A stretch of 50,633 bases of DNA from Gammaproteobacteria bacterium (GTDB lineage: Bacteria > Pseudomonadota > Gammaproteobacteria > Pseudomonadales > Oleiphilaceae). The DNA lies in the NCBI GenBank assembly GCA_002747055.1, contig PDSQ01000011.1, positions 1 to 50,633 on the forward strand, in the 5' to 3' direction. Positions 20,206 through 28,110 of the stretch are shown one piece after another. The notes beneath the pieces were generated by a model. The model saw nothing but the letters and a program-made list of their open reading frames with translations, was not told the DNA's origin and did no database searches. Position 1 is the stretch's first letter; every line of letters begins with the position of its first letter. A program made the translations under genes and the position numbers.

Positions 20206-20495
20206 CAACTAGCTCATCAAATCCTGTAGAAGTCAAAATACTTGGTAAAGACTACCTGATCTCGTGCCCACCAGAGGCGGAGAGCGGCCTTAGAGACGCT
20301 GCCTATCAACTCGATAGAAAAATGCGAGAGATAAAAAATAGCGGCAATCTTTTCAGCACCGAAAAAATCGCCATTGTCGCCGCCCTTAACCTAACCTACG
20401 AGTTACGGGAAAAATCTCAAGACAGCCTTGAAACACGAAAAGCGGTCTCTGAAATGCATGAAAAAATTGATTCGTTGTTATCCAATATTCGCTAA
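20202..20495 (+). CDS. zapA: Cell division protein ZapA
   Basis: A 97-aa protein with the ZapA head (VEVKILGKDYLISCPPEAESGLRDAAYQLD) and C-terminal coiled coil. It binds and bundles FtsZ filaments at midcell. The downstream position of 6S RNA and fthC is the canonical zapA-ssrS-fthC order. Confidence 0.95.
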   Translation: MTTSSSNPVEVKILGKDYLISCPPEAESGLRDAAYQLDRKMREIKNSGNLFSTEKIAIVAALNLTYELREKSQDSLETRKAVSEMHEKIDSLLSNIR

Positions 20496-20558
20496 CCTCG
20501 AAGGCATACAATTTTGTAGCTTTTCGTAAAAAATCACTGAAATTCATCCGAAGTAAAG

Positions 20559-20564
20559 TATAAT
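20559..20564 (+). promoter_or_regulatory. -10 element of the 6S RNA promoter
   Basis: A consensus TATAAT ends 7 bases before the predicted 6S 5' end. The expected -35 position near 20536-20541 has only a weak match (CTGAAA-like). A strong -10 is expected for 6S RNA. Confidence 0.65.
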
Positions 20565-20571
20565 TAGGTCA

Positions 20572-20772
20572 GTTCCCTGAGGTGTTCGAGATTCAGATAT
20601 GTCCTCGAGCCGATAATCACACCCCGGTGACCACTCGATGGTGTTGTGAGCAAGTCCCTTGTTTGTTTTAAGCGATTGAAGCAAACAACAGGGAAAGCCT
20701 AATATATCACAGCGGTTACCACCTTGAACCAGTGGGTTCAAGGTCCTATCTGATAACGACACCACGGGGCGC
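20572..20772 (+). ncRNA. ssrS: 6S RNA
   Basis: About 200 nt between zapA and fthC. The 5' end (CCCTGAGGTG) pairs with the 3' end (CACCACGGGG) in the closing stem. Near the 3' side CCTTGAACC and GGGTTCAAGG form the hairpin that is almost identical in E. coli 6S RNA. The centre can fold into the open-promoter-mimicking bubble. 6S RNA binds sigma70 RNA polymerase holoenzyme and represses transcription in stationary phase. Ends are estimated to within a few bases. Confidence 0.93.
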
Positions 20773-20775
20773 TTA

Positions 20776-21426
20776 ATGTTAGACAGAAAGCGATTACGCT
20801 CGACAATGAGGAAAAAACGACGGAGTCTGAGCCGTCGAGATCAAAACTTAAGCGCGCACCGCCTCCTCAACCAACTCTGCAAATTAGCCTGTTTTCGCCA
20901 CTGCAAAAAAATTGCGCTTTACCTGGCAAGCGATGGCGAAATTGACCCAGACTGCACAATCAAATTTTTGTGGCAAACCGGTAAGCGAGTGTTCCTGCCA
21001 GTGCTTCACCCACTCGGAGAAAACCGGCTTTACTTTGCTCCATTTCATCCTGAAACACGACTGGTCAATAACCGCTACGGCATTCTCGAACCCGACATAG
21101 ACTCGGCTCGACAGGTTCCGGCATGGAGTTTGGATATGGTCTTGCTGCCATTGGTTGCTTTCGACAGATCCGGAGGAAGGCTGGGAATGGGCAGCGGATA
21201 TTACGATCGAACCTTTCAATTCGTTTTGAAAAAAAACCGGCAGCAGCCGTTCAACACCAATCTCATTGGTTTGGCTCACTCATTTCAGGAAGTCGAAAAA
21301 ATACCTGTTGAAAACTGGGATGTTCCACTTAGGTATATCGTTACCGAGAAAGCGCATATCAAAAACATAACAAAGCTAGAAAATGACAAGAACAATATTG
21401 GCTGCCACAATCCGGATGTACAATAA
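20776..21426 (+). CDS. fthC: 5-formyltetrahydrofolate cyclo-ligase
   Basis: A 216-aa enzyme that converts 5-formyl-THF to 5,10-methenyl-THF using ATP. The N-terminal basic stretch RSTMRKKRRSLS and the signature RLGMGSGYYDRTF (about residues 134-146) are diagnostic. It begins just after 6S RNA and is probably co-transcribed with it, as in E. coli ygfA. The last about 20 residues are unlike the family core, and the accessory insert begins right after the stop. Confidence 0.94.
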   Translation: MLDRKRLRSTMRKKRRSLSRRDQNLSAHRLLNQLCKLACFRHCKKIALYLASDGEIDPDCTIKFLWQTGKRVFLPVLHPLGENRLYFAPFHPETRLVNNRYGILEPDIDSARQVPAWSLDMVLLPLVAFDRSGGRLGMGSGYYDRTFQFVLKKNRQQPFNTNLIGLAHSFQEVEKIPVENWDVPLRYIVTEKAHIKNITKLENDKNNIGCHNPDVQ

Positions 21427-21458
21427 CGTCAATCGACTTGGATCCGACATCGATCAAA

Positions 21459-21614
21459 TCATAAACCAGTTTCAGCAATCTGGAACGAAATTTGCTTACA
21501 TAACACGCTTTCTTGATGAACCTTTTCGGCGATAGCGAGCCCTCTGACCGCTTCGATGAATGCCATTTGCGAGCAGCTTTTCTTGGTTGCTGTTTTGCTT
21601 GTCTTGGTTGTCAT
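21459..21614 (-). CDS. Small ORF, 51 aa, unknown
   Basis: An ATG at 21614 has AGAGG 6 bases upstream and a TATACT -10-like box (complement of 21633-21638) within a palindrome. The product is basic (MTTKTSKTATKKSC at the start), then has a mixed helix-forming stretch. It resembles no family I recognise. It may be a small regulator, or the 5' remnant of a longer gene cut by the insertion next to fthC. Good upstream signals and the divergent palindrome are the only support. Confidence 0.4.
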   Translation of the reverse strand: MTTKTSKTATKKSCSQMAFIEAVRGLAIAEKVHQESVLCKQISFQIAETGL

Positions 21615-21628
21615 GGTTTACCTCTGTT

Positions 21629-21641
21629 GAGTAGTATACTC
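21629..21641. promoter_or_regulatory. Palindromic operator candidate GAGTA-GTA-TACTC
   Basis: A perfect 5-bp inverted repeat with 3-base spacer. Both strands contain TATACT across its centre, so a protein bound here would cover a -10 box in the direction of the small ORF and possibly one in the direction of the vWA gene. It lies between these divergent genes. Confidence 0.45.
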
Positions 21642-21661
21642 ACTTAACAGGGTGCTCATCA

Positions 21662-21689
21662 TTGACAGGCAGGCTCCTAGATTTATTCA
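21662..21689 (+). promoter_or_regulatory. Predicted sigma70 promoter of the vWA gene
   Basis: A consensus TTGACA (21662-21667), a 16-base spacer, and TATTCA (21684-21689). Transcription would begin about 12-15 bases before the ATG, just ahead of GGAGA at 21699-21703. Confidence 0.5.
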
Positions 21690-21709
21690 CTGACAACGGA
21701 GAAAGTACA

Positions 21710-22921
21710 ATGTTAAAAATAATATCGCCCTTATTACTGGCTTTCAGCTTTGTGTGTTCAGCAGATCAAGCGATGATTGTGTTGGACGCCTCGGGCAGCA
21801 TGCAAGGGCAAGTGGACGGCAAAGCTAAAATGGCCATTGCCAAAGAGACCTTAAACAAAGTGGTCAACGACTGGGATGAAAGCATTGATTTTGGCCTGAT
21901 GGCTTATGGTCATACCAGAAAAGGCGATTGTAACGATATCGAAGTGTTAATTCCCTTATCTAAAATCAACAAGAACGCCGTTTTGCAAAAGGTTGAAGCG
22001 ATTACACCCAAGGGGAAGACGCCTATCAGCGATTCCTTGCGGCAAGCGGCTAAAAAACTGCATTTTACCGAAGATAAGGCAACGGTTATTTTAATCAGTG
22101 ACGGTAAGGAAACCTGTAACGCTGACCCTTGTGCGACAGCAAAAGAGCTTGAAACCCAAGGTATTGATTTTACCACTCACGTTATCGGTTTTGATATCGA
22201 TGCCGACACCGACAAGCAATTAGCGTGTATCGCCAACGCCACCGGTGGGAAATATTTTTCTGCCAAAAACGCCGATGACTTGAACAATGCAATGAAAAAA
22301 GCAGTGAAAGAAGTCGAGAAAAAAGAACCCGTCGAAGAGAGAACCGTTAGGGCTGTAAAAGCCAAAAAGGCACTTAAACACAATTTGATCTTGACAGCCA
22401 GTGAAACTGAAGGCGGAAAGGAAATAGACGGCCACTTCGCTATTTACCAAGAGAACGAAGAAAGTGCAGAAGATTTAAAACTGGTTAAAGAATGTTCTTC
22501 ATTTTCGAACCCTACGATTGGTGAGCCTTGCAAAGAAAAACTGCCTGCCGGTAACTATATTGTCAGAACCGAGATTCACAAAACTTTTATCAAGGATACC
22601 AATATCACCCTTGAAGAAGATGAACAAACCGTCTTGAATATCGTGACAGGTGAAACAAGCGAGATGAATATGGCCGCAGCAGTCGGAGACAATGATGAAC
22701 CGACACGGGCTAATTTTGCCGTTGCAAGAATGGTAAACGGCAAAAAGACAATCATTGACGGTTGCGATAATTTCAATCAGGATTGTAAAGTGAAGCTTCC
22801 CCCAAGTGATTATCTCATTGACGTAGTTGTGCCGTTCGGCAAACATCAAGGCAAATCGGGAAGTACCGAAATTACACTAAAACCCAATGAAAAACTCTCT
22901 GTGCTTATACCTGTTGATTAA
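21710..22921 (+). CDS. Secreted von Willebrand factor A domain protein
   Basis: A 403-aa protein from ATG 21710 with a Shine-Dalgarno GGAGA; the in-frame TTG at 21662 is inside the promoter. Residues 1-18 are a signal peptide (LLLAFSFVCSA). Residues about 20-185 form a vWA domain with an intact MIDAS metal site: DASGSM, the Thr of GKTPISDSL, and the Asp of LISDGKETC. A Cys-rich second half (about 220-403) has two beta-rich repeats that each end in a C-x-V/E-KLP pattern. Function is unknown; adhesion or binding of an extracytoplasmic partner is plausible. It lies in the insert between fthC and ilvA. Confidence 0.85.
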   Translation: MLKIISPLLLAFSFVCSADQAMIVLDASGSMQGQVDGKAKMAIAKETLNKVVNDWDESIDFGLMAYGHTRKGDCNDIEVLIPLSKINKNAVLQKVEAITPKGKTPISDSLRQAAKKLHFTEDKATVILISDGKETCNADPCATAKELETQGIDFTTHVIGFDIDADTDKQLACIANATGGKYFSAKNADDLNNAMKKAVKEVEKKEPVEERTVRAVKAKKALKHNLILTASETEGGKEIDGHFAIYQENEESAEDLKLVKECSSFSNPTIGEPCKEKLPAGNYIVRTEIHKTFIKDTNITLEEDEQTVLNIVTGETSEMNMAAAVGDNDEPTRANFAVARMVNGKKTIIDGCDNFNQDCKVKLPPSDYLIDVVVPFGKHQGKSGSTEITLKPNEKLSVLIPVD

Positions 22922-22938
22922 ATTTGTCAATAGCGCGA

Positions 22939-22969
22939 AGCCCTTGATAACAATCAAGGGCTTTTTTTA
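22939..22969 (+). terminator. Intrinsic terminator of the vWA gene
   Basis: AGCCCTTGAT and ATCAAGGGCT form a perfect 10-bp stem with loop AACA, followed directly by a T-run. It lies 17 bases after the vWA stop codon. Confidence 0.9.
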
Positions 22970-23064
22970 TTGCAAGCAAACGTAAGAGGCACCACGAGCA
23001 CCTTTTCTTTACTTAGTTAGATAAGCCACCAACTAACGGCCTGATTAACCATGACGGTGTCAAT

Positions 23065-23967
23065 CTACCGCCCAGCGCCTTCGTTCAACAATGTGATAAA
23101 AACCAGAATAGAAAACATAACTTCACCCATACCAATTTGTTTTGTCGACAACCAATGCTGTTTTCTGCCGTATAACGGAATCGCTAAGCTACGAAGGCTG
23201 AGCACAACCCATAGACAAGCATGCGCCCAAACCACGACACCCTGTTTGGCCATCACCAAAGCCATCAGGGTAAACACCAGATGAAAAATAACGGATAGCC
23301 ACAAATAAATATCGGATCTGCGTTCACGAACATTGGTTTTGACGTAAAAAACGGCGCCCATAAAATAACCAAAAACTAACAGCGTTATCATCCAAACAAC
23401 AGACCAATCCACCACTTTCAGCGCTATCAGCTGATGCGATGGCGTCGCACAAATGGTACTGGCCAGCCAACCACTTCCCCAAACGCCATCGACACCAGTC
23501 AATGAGAAACAAACACCGTTGATACCTAAATCATAGGCGACGGGCAGGGTGAGACAAGCAGCAATAACCGTTACTGCATTATTGAGCAGAGAGCGATCTT
23601 GACGATGCGTCGATGCCCAGATGGTGATAACGACCAAAGGCAAATACACCATTACCCACCAAATTAGATAAGGAGCTGATATACCCAATCCGATTGCAAA
23701 GACAATCAACGCCAAGCCATAGACCTTAACTGGTGGGAAGAGCTTCGCCTTGCGATGTGTTCGCAACCACAAACTGGCAGCAAAAAAAGCAAAATAACCA
23801 ATCCACCACGAGGCCAACAATAACCAATGAACTGTTTTAAAACCGCTAAGTATTATGCCTAAAATAACAGGCACGCTAATCATCGCCCAAGCACCGTGGT
23901 AATTCGGTAACCAACCAGTAGCGGATAACGATTTTTTCGATATTTTTTTCGTCATTTTCACGTTCAA
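23065..23967 (-). CDS. YwiC-like integral membrane protein
   Basis: A 300-aa protein with about eight to ten membrane helices. The N-terminal LPNYHGAWAM motif and overall hydropathy match the YwiC-like family (named after B. subtilis YwiC, next to nitrate-respiration genes). Function is unestablished. The start is uncertain: TTG 23967 is 13 bases after an AAGG at 23981-23984, while ATG 23955 has none. That AAGG is inside a perfect hairpin, so translation may be controlled (see the leader entry). Confidence 0.75.
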   Translation of the reverse strand: MNVKMTKKISKKSLSATGWLPNYHGAWAMISVPVILGIILSGFKTVHWLLLASWWIGYFAFFAASLWLRTHRKAKLFPPVKVYGLALIVFAIGLGISAPYLIWWVMVYLPLVVITIWASTHRQDRSLLNNAVTVIAACLTLPVAYDLGINGVCFSLTGVDGVWGSGWLASTICATPSHQLIALKVVDWSVVWMITLLVFGYFMGAVFYVKTNVRERRSDIYLWLSVIFHLVFTLMALVMAKQGVVVWAHACLWVVLSLRSLAIPLYGRKQHWLSTKQIGMGEVMFSILVFITLLNEGAGR

Positions 23968-23977
23968 TTGAAAGATA

Positions 23978-23994
23978 ACACCTTAGAAAGGTGT
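23978..23994 (-). promoter_or_regulatory. Hairpin sequestering the Shine-Dalgarno of the YwiC-like gene
   Basis: ACACCTT and AAGGTGT form a perfect 7-bp stem with loop AGA (as read on the plus strand). On the transcript the 3' arm contains AAGGTG, the only Shine-Dalgarno-like sequence before the predicted TTG start. In the folded form it would be hidden from the ribosome. Confidence 0.45.
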
Positions 23995-24024
23995 GATTTG
24001 CCCGAATACAGGAAGCATTATAGA

Positions 24025-24091
24025 CACACGGGCTATCCGGGCGTCGTGCCCAGTGATTAACACAGCGCCGGAACAGGATAGCGTTTGTGTG
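24025..24091 (-). promoter_or_regulatory. Foldable leader element upstream of the YwiC-like gene
   Basis: CACAC (24025-24029) can pair with GTGTG (24087-24091), and GCTATCC (24032-24038) with GGATAGC (24076-24082). Between them GGGC (24039-24042) pairs with GCCC (24048-24051). This gives a 12-bp closed domain with an inner hairpin, 30 bases before the Shine-Dalgarno hairpin of the YwiC-like gene. It matches no riboswitch class I recognise. The remainder of 23995-24370 shows no gene. Confidence 0.35.
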
Positions 24092-24370
24092 GCTGTTACC
24101 GTCGCTTGATCGAGGCCGTCAAAAACCAAAAATTGGTGTGCGTCGCAATTGCCCGTGATATGCTTCTCTGTCGAATCCAGTCGAATGTCGGTTCAACTCG
24201 ATATCACGGAATTTACTCCGGCGACTTTCCGCTGCGGGTAAGGAAGAGTTAAGGAACTTTAATTTTAAAATACATTGAATATTACAATCGGATAACGGCC
24301 AGGCCATTTAAATGGCTATATCGAGGCAAGGGTTAAAACCTAATATAGTCACTGATTGCGGGACTCATCA

Positions 24371-24526
24371 CTAATTGGTGATCTGGTTGTAGTCCAGTAA
24401 TTGCATATGAGCCACATTCGCCATCGGCTGCTCCTCGGCCTGCATCGAAACCAGGCCATTCACTGCCAATCCTACACAAAAAATTACCACCAACGCCAAC
24501 ATAGAGTCAGGCTTTTTTCTCATCAT
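24371..24526 (-). CDS. Small hydrophobic protein, 51 aa
   Basis: Tandem ATGs at 24526 and 24523 follow a perfect AGGAG (2 and 5 bases upstream; the second is better spaced, giving 50 aa). The product starts with basic MRKKPDS, has one hydrophobic helix (MLALVVIFCVGLAVNGLV), then a polar tail EEQPMANVAHMQLLDYNQITN. It could be a single-span membrane protein or a short exported peptide cleaved near MQA-EEQ. I recognise no family. It sits between the YwiC-like gene and ilvA on the same strand. Confidence 0.6.
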   Translation of the reverse strand: MMRKKPDSMLALVVIFCVGLAVNGLVSMQAEEQPMANVAHMQLLDYNQITN

Positions 24527-24781
24527 TGCTCCTGATACATAAAACTTCCAATCTGAGATAAGTCAACGTGATCACCATCATTTATCAAAACACTGCGTAC
24601 TCACCGGAAGATCAAATTGACAAAGATCCGACAACCCGATACAAACAACCCACCCGCTTACTTGTAAAGTATTATTTATCAACAAGTTAGAAACCATATC
24701 AATAAACACGATTAAAAACACTTTATAACTTGCTAACATAGACCATAAATGCGATCTTAGCAAGAACCCCAAAGCACTTTT

Positions 24782-26320
24782 TTACATATTTCCGGCATAG
24801 TCCCCATTTCCCAAAAACAAACGGTACGCTTCATTGTCCGACTCATCCGAATAACGAAAGCCTACTTGATCCAACATGGCACGCAAATCGGCCAAATCAT
24901 CGTCATCCACTTGTACTCCCAACAACACCCGGCTGTACGCAGCACCATGATTGCGATAGTGAAACATGGATATATTCCAGCGAATACCCAGTGACATAAG
25001 AAACTTCATCAATGCACCCGGTCGCTCCGGAAATTCGAAACGATATATCCTTTCTTTTTTCTTGCCGACTGCGCGCCCGCCAACCATATGCCTAATATGG
25101 TTTTTCGCCATGTCACTGTCCGTCAGGTCGATCACAGGGTAGCCATCTTGAGTAAGTGCTGACAGCAGATCCTCTCTCTCTTCGCCACCCTCGGAAATCT
25201 GTACACCAACAAAAATCCGGGCTTCCTGATCATTCGAATAACGGTAATTGAACTCGGTGATATTGCGTTTGTGCAGGGCTTTTATAAAGCGTTTGAAGCT
25301 CCCCCGCTTCTCCGGCAAGGTAACGGCAAGAATCGCTTCTCGTTTTTCACCGATCTCCGTTCGCTCGGAAATATAGCGCAAGCGATCAAAGTTCATGTTC
25401 GCTCCACTCACAATGGCAATGAGATTTTTGTTTGATACTCCTTCCCGCTCGACATATTTCTTCAATCCTGCAACAGACAATGCCCCGGCTGGCTCCGCTA
25501 TCGAACGGGTGTCATCAAAAACATCTTTTATTCCCGCACAGATTTCGTCCGTGGTCACGGTAATGACTTCATCCACCTTTTGTTTGGCGATTTCCCATGG
25601 ATGCTTACCAATTTGCTTGACCGCCACGCCATCGGCAAAGATACCCACCTGATCGAGCACCACGCGCCGTCTGACCTTCAATGCCTCATACAAGCAGGCT
25701 GACTCATCGGATTCGACCCCAATCACTTTGATTTCGGGCCTTAAATATTTGATATATGCTGCGACGCCAGCAATCAGACCACCGCCACCGACAGGCACGA
25801 ATACAGCCTCCAAATCGGCGGTATGCTGCCTTAGAATTTCCATCGCGATAGTGCCCTGGCCGGCAATCACATCCTCGTCATCATAAGGCGGCACATAGGT
25901 CAATCCCTTCTCATCGACAAGCTGCAAACAGTGGGCAAGCGCTTCGTCAAAGGCATCTCCCTTCAACACCACCTTGGCACCATGATTACGAACCGAACGA
26001 ATTTTTATTTCAGGTGTCGTCTTTGGCATCACAATTGTTGCCTTAATAGCCAAGTGGCTCGCTGCCAGGGCAACACCCTGAGCATGGTTGCCAGCTGAAG
26101 CACAAATGATACCCCGATGCTTTTCCTCGTCGGAAAGGCGAACAATTTTGTTGTAGGCGCCTCTAATTTTAAACGAGAATACGCTCTGCAAATCCTCCCT
26201 CTTCAGCAAAACGGTATTACCGTAGCGCTTGGACAAAGACCTGGCTTGGGTGATGGGCGTTTCTATAGCGATATCGTAAACACGCGCTTCGAGAATTTTT
26301 TTTATGTACTTCTGAGGCAT
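24782..26320 (-). CDS. ilvA: Threonine ammonia-lyase, biosynthetic
   Basis: A 512-aa PLP enzyme making 2-oxobutanoate from threonine for isoleucine synthesis. ATG 26320 has AAGG 8 bases upstream and gives a length like E. coli IlvA (514); the longer open frame upstream is not needed. PLP lysine is in SFKIRGAYNK (Lys51), and the phosphate loop is VPVGGGGLIAGV. Residues about 325-512 are two ACT-like regulatory domains, so allosteric inhibition by isoleucine is expected. It is divergent from rpiA, as in many gammaproteobacteria. Confidence 0.96.
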   Translation of the reverse strand: MPQKYIKKILEARVYDIAIETPITQARSLSKRYGNTVLLKREDLQSVFSFKIRGAYNKIVRLSDEEKHRGIICASAGNHAQGVALAASHLAIKATIVMPKTTPEIKIRSVRNHGAKVVLKGDAFDEALAHCLQLVDEKGLTYVPPYDDEDVIAGQGTIAMEILRQHTADLEAVFVPVGGGGLIAGVAAYIKYLRPEIKVIGVESDESACLYEALKVRRRVVLDQVGIFADGVAVKQIGKHPWEIAKQKVDEVITVTTDEICAGIKDVFDDTRSIAEPAGALSVAGLKKYVEREGVSNKNLIAIVSGANMNFDRLRYISERTEIGEKREAILAVTLPEKRGSFKRFIKALHKRNITEFNYRYSNDQEARIFVGVQISEGGEEREDLLSALTQDGYPVIDLTDSDMAKNHIRHMVGGRAVGKKKERIYRFEFPERPGALMKFLMSLGIRWNISMFHYRNHGAAYSRVLLGVQVDDDDLADLRAMLDQVGFRYSDESDNEAYRLFLGNGDYAGNM

Positions 26321-26556
26321 TAAGACAACCTTAAACGAAAAAATATAGGGGGATTCAGCCCCGGAATTCAAAGATCGATCAAGCATGAGTCGTGGCATGC
26401 CGGCTGATGCGGCTATGCTATTGCAAATTACCGCTCAAAACCAGCCAATTCGCACCAATACCAGGCATCGCTCAAACAATTGTTAGTATGCAATTGGTAT
26501 CCTATATTTATCGCATCCAACGATATACCGAAACCAGCCAACCTGACGGAGCATAC

Positions 26557-27231
26557 ATGAATCAAGATCAACTGAAACGAAATGTCGCCAAAGCCGCCAT
26601 CGACTACATCAAACCCCGTCTGGAAGACGACTCCATTATTGGCGTGGGTACTGGATCGACGGCAGATTTTTTTATCGAATATCTGGAGCAGATTAAAAAC
26701 TTGTTTGATGGCGCGGTGGCAAGTTCCGAACAAACCGCAGAAAAACTGCGCGCGCGAGGAATCCCGGTTTACGACCTGAATACGGTTTCCGGCATTCAAT
26801 ATTATATCGATGGCGCCGACGAAGCCAATGAACGCCTACAATTAATCAAAGGCGGCGGCGGCGCTCTAACCCGAGAAAAAATCGTCGCGGCGGTAGCCGA
26901 CGAGTTTATCTGCATAGCCGATCGATCCAAGCTGGTTGACATTCTGGGCACCTTCCCGCTTCCCGTCGAGGTAATCCCAATGGCACGAAGCTACGTAGCG
27001 AGAGAGTTAGTCAAAATAGGGGGCGACCCGGTTTACCGGGAGAACTACATCACCGATAACGGTAATATTATTCTGGATGTGTTTAATCTGACCATTTCGA
27101 CACCCGCAAAACTGGAAGCACAGATTAACCAAATCGCGGGGGTAGTGGCCAACGGCTTGTTCGCACAGCTCCCGGCAAACCGGCTCTTACTGGGCACAGA
27201 AAATGGCGTCAAAACACTGACCGCCAAATAG
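26557..27231 (+). CDS. rpiA: Ribose-5-phosphate isomerase A
   Basis: A 224-aa enzyme interconverting ribose-5-phosphate and ribulose-5-phosphate in the pentose phosphate path. ATG 26557 has GGAG 6 bases upstream; the open frame extends further 5' without a start signal. Conserved motifs are [35 protein letters not shown] (the active-site Asp and Lys) and REKIVA. Confidence 0.96.
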   Translation: MNQDQLKRNVAKAAIDYIKPRLEDDSIIGVGTGSTADFFIEYLEQIKNLFDGAVASSEQTAEKLRARGIPVYDLNTVSGIQYYIDGADEANERLQLIKGGGGALTREKIVAAVADEFICIADRSKLVDILGTFPLPVEVIPMARSYVARELVKIGGDPVYRENYITDNGNIILDVFNLTISTPAKLEAQINQIAGVVANGLFAQLPANRLLLGTENGVKTLTAK

Positions 27232-27390
27232 AGCTTATCAGAAGTCAGAGTTGGTGTTACGAAAATACCAACGGACTCAGCCATAAGTCCTGTTGGTTTA
27301 AGGGGCAGAACAGACTATAATCGACCCACAAGCTCAAACGTCGCCGTCTCAAGCGGCAAAATGATCCAACATGAGAATAAGCCCACCATG

Positions 27391-27954
27391 ATTTTTGACA
27401 ACATACTAGCCGGAAAAAATCCTCCCGATGATGTGAATGTAGCGATAGAAATTCCTGCCAACAGCAACCCGATCAAATACGAAATCGACAAGGAAATGGG
27501 TGCCGTTCTGGTTGACCGATTTATGGCCACCCCGATGTTCTACCCTGCCAACTACGGGTTCATTCCTCACACACTAGCCGATGATGGCGACCCACTTGAT
27601 GTTTTGGTCGTTACCCCTTACCCGGTTGCACCAGGTTCTATTGTACGCAGTCGTCCCGTAGGCGTATTGCATATGGAAGACGAAGCCGGTGAAGATGCCA
27701 AGCTGGTTTGTGTTCCTCACGACAAATTGACAACCCTGTATCATAACGTACTTGAAGTGGCAGACCTGCCGGAATTGCTGGTTGCCCAGATCAAACACTT
27801 CTTTGAAAATTACAAAGAACTCGAAGATGGTAAATGGGTAAAAGTACGCGAATGGGGCAGCTCGGATGAAGCACAACGCGCTATCATTGGCTCAATAGCG
27901 GCTTACAATGGCGCACACCATAACGAAGACCTGCCCAGCTTTATACACTTGTAG
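27391..27954 (+). CDS. ppa: Inorganic pyrophosphatase
   Basis: A 187-aa family I soluble pyrophosphatase. Motifs include [31 protein letters not shown], the metal-binding [10 protein letters not shown] and [10 protein letters not shown]. The start aligns with the E. coli N-terminus (xxxNILAGK); an in-frame ATG at 27361 would add 10 residues and cannot be excluded. It drives biosynthesis by hydrolysing PPi. Confidence 0.95.
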   Translation: MFDNILAGKNPPDDVNVAIEIPANSNPIKYEIDKEMGAVLVDRFMATPMFYPANYGFIPHTLADDGDPLDVLVVTPYPVAPGSIVRSRPVGVLHMEDEAGEDAKLVCVPHDKLTTLYHNVLEVADLPELLVAQIKHFFENYKELEDGKWVKVREWGSSDEAQRAIIGSIAAYNGAHHNEDLPSFIHL

Positions 27955-28110
27955 CCATCAACACCAATACGGCGACTTGCCGTTATCTATGGTCTCTGCC
28001 CCGAACTCAAGGGGCAACAAAATGAAGGCAAACAAATGCGTCCGACCTGATTCTGGGTAAGACGCTTTTTTTAGCTTACGTGAAGCCAGTCCGTTAACTG
28101 GCCACCAGGT

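Noticed and set aside
24119..24307. 62-aa minus-strand ORF upstream of the YwiC-like gene
   Set aside because: It has no ribosome binding site and arginine-rich content typical of non-coding frames. I also looked for a tRNA here because of GGTTCAACTC, but no cloverleaf fits.
24578..24772. 64-aa hydrophobic minus-strand ORF near ilvA
   Set aside because: A TTG start without a Shine-Dalgarno in AT-rich DNA; the hydrophobicity follows from base composition.
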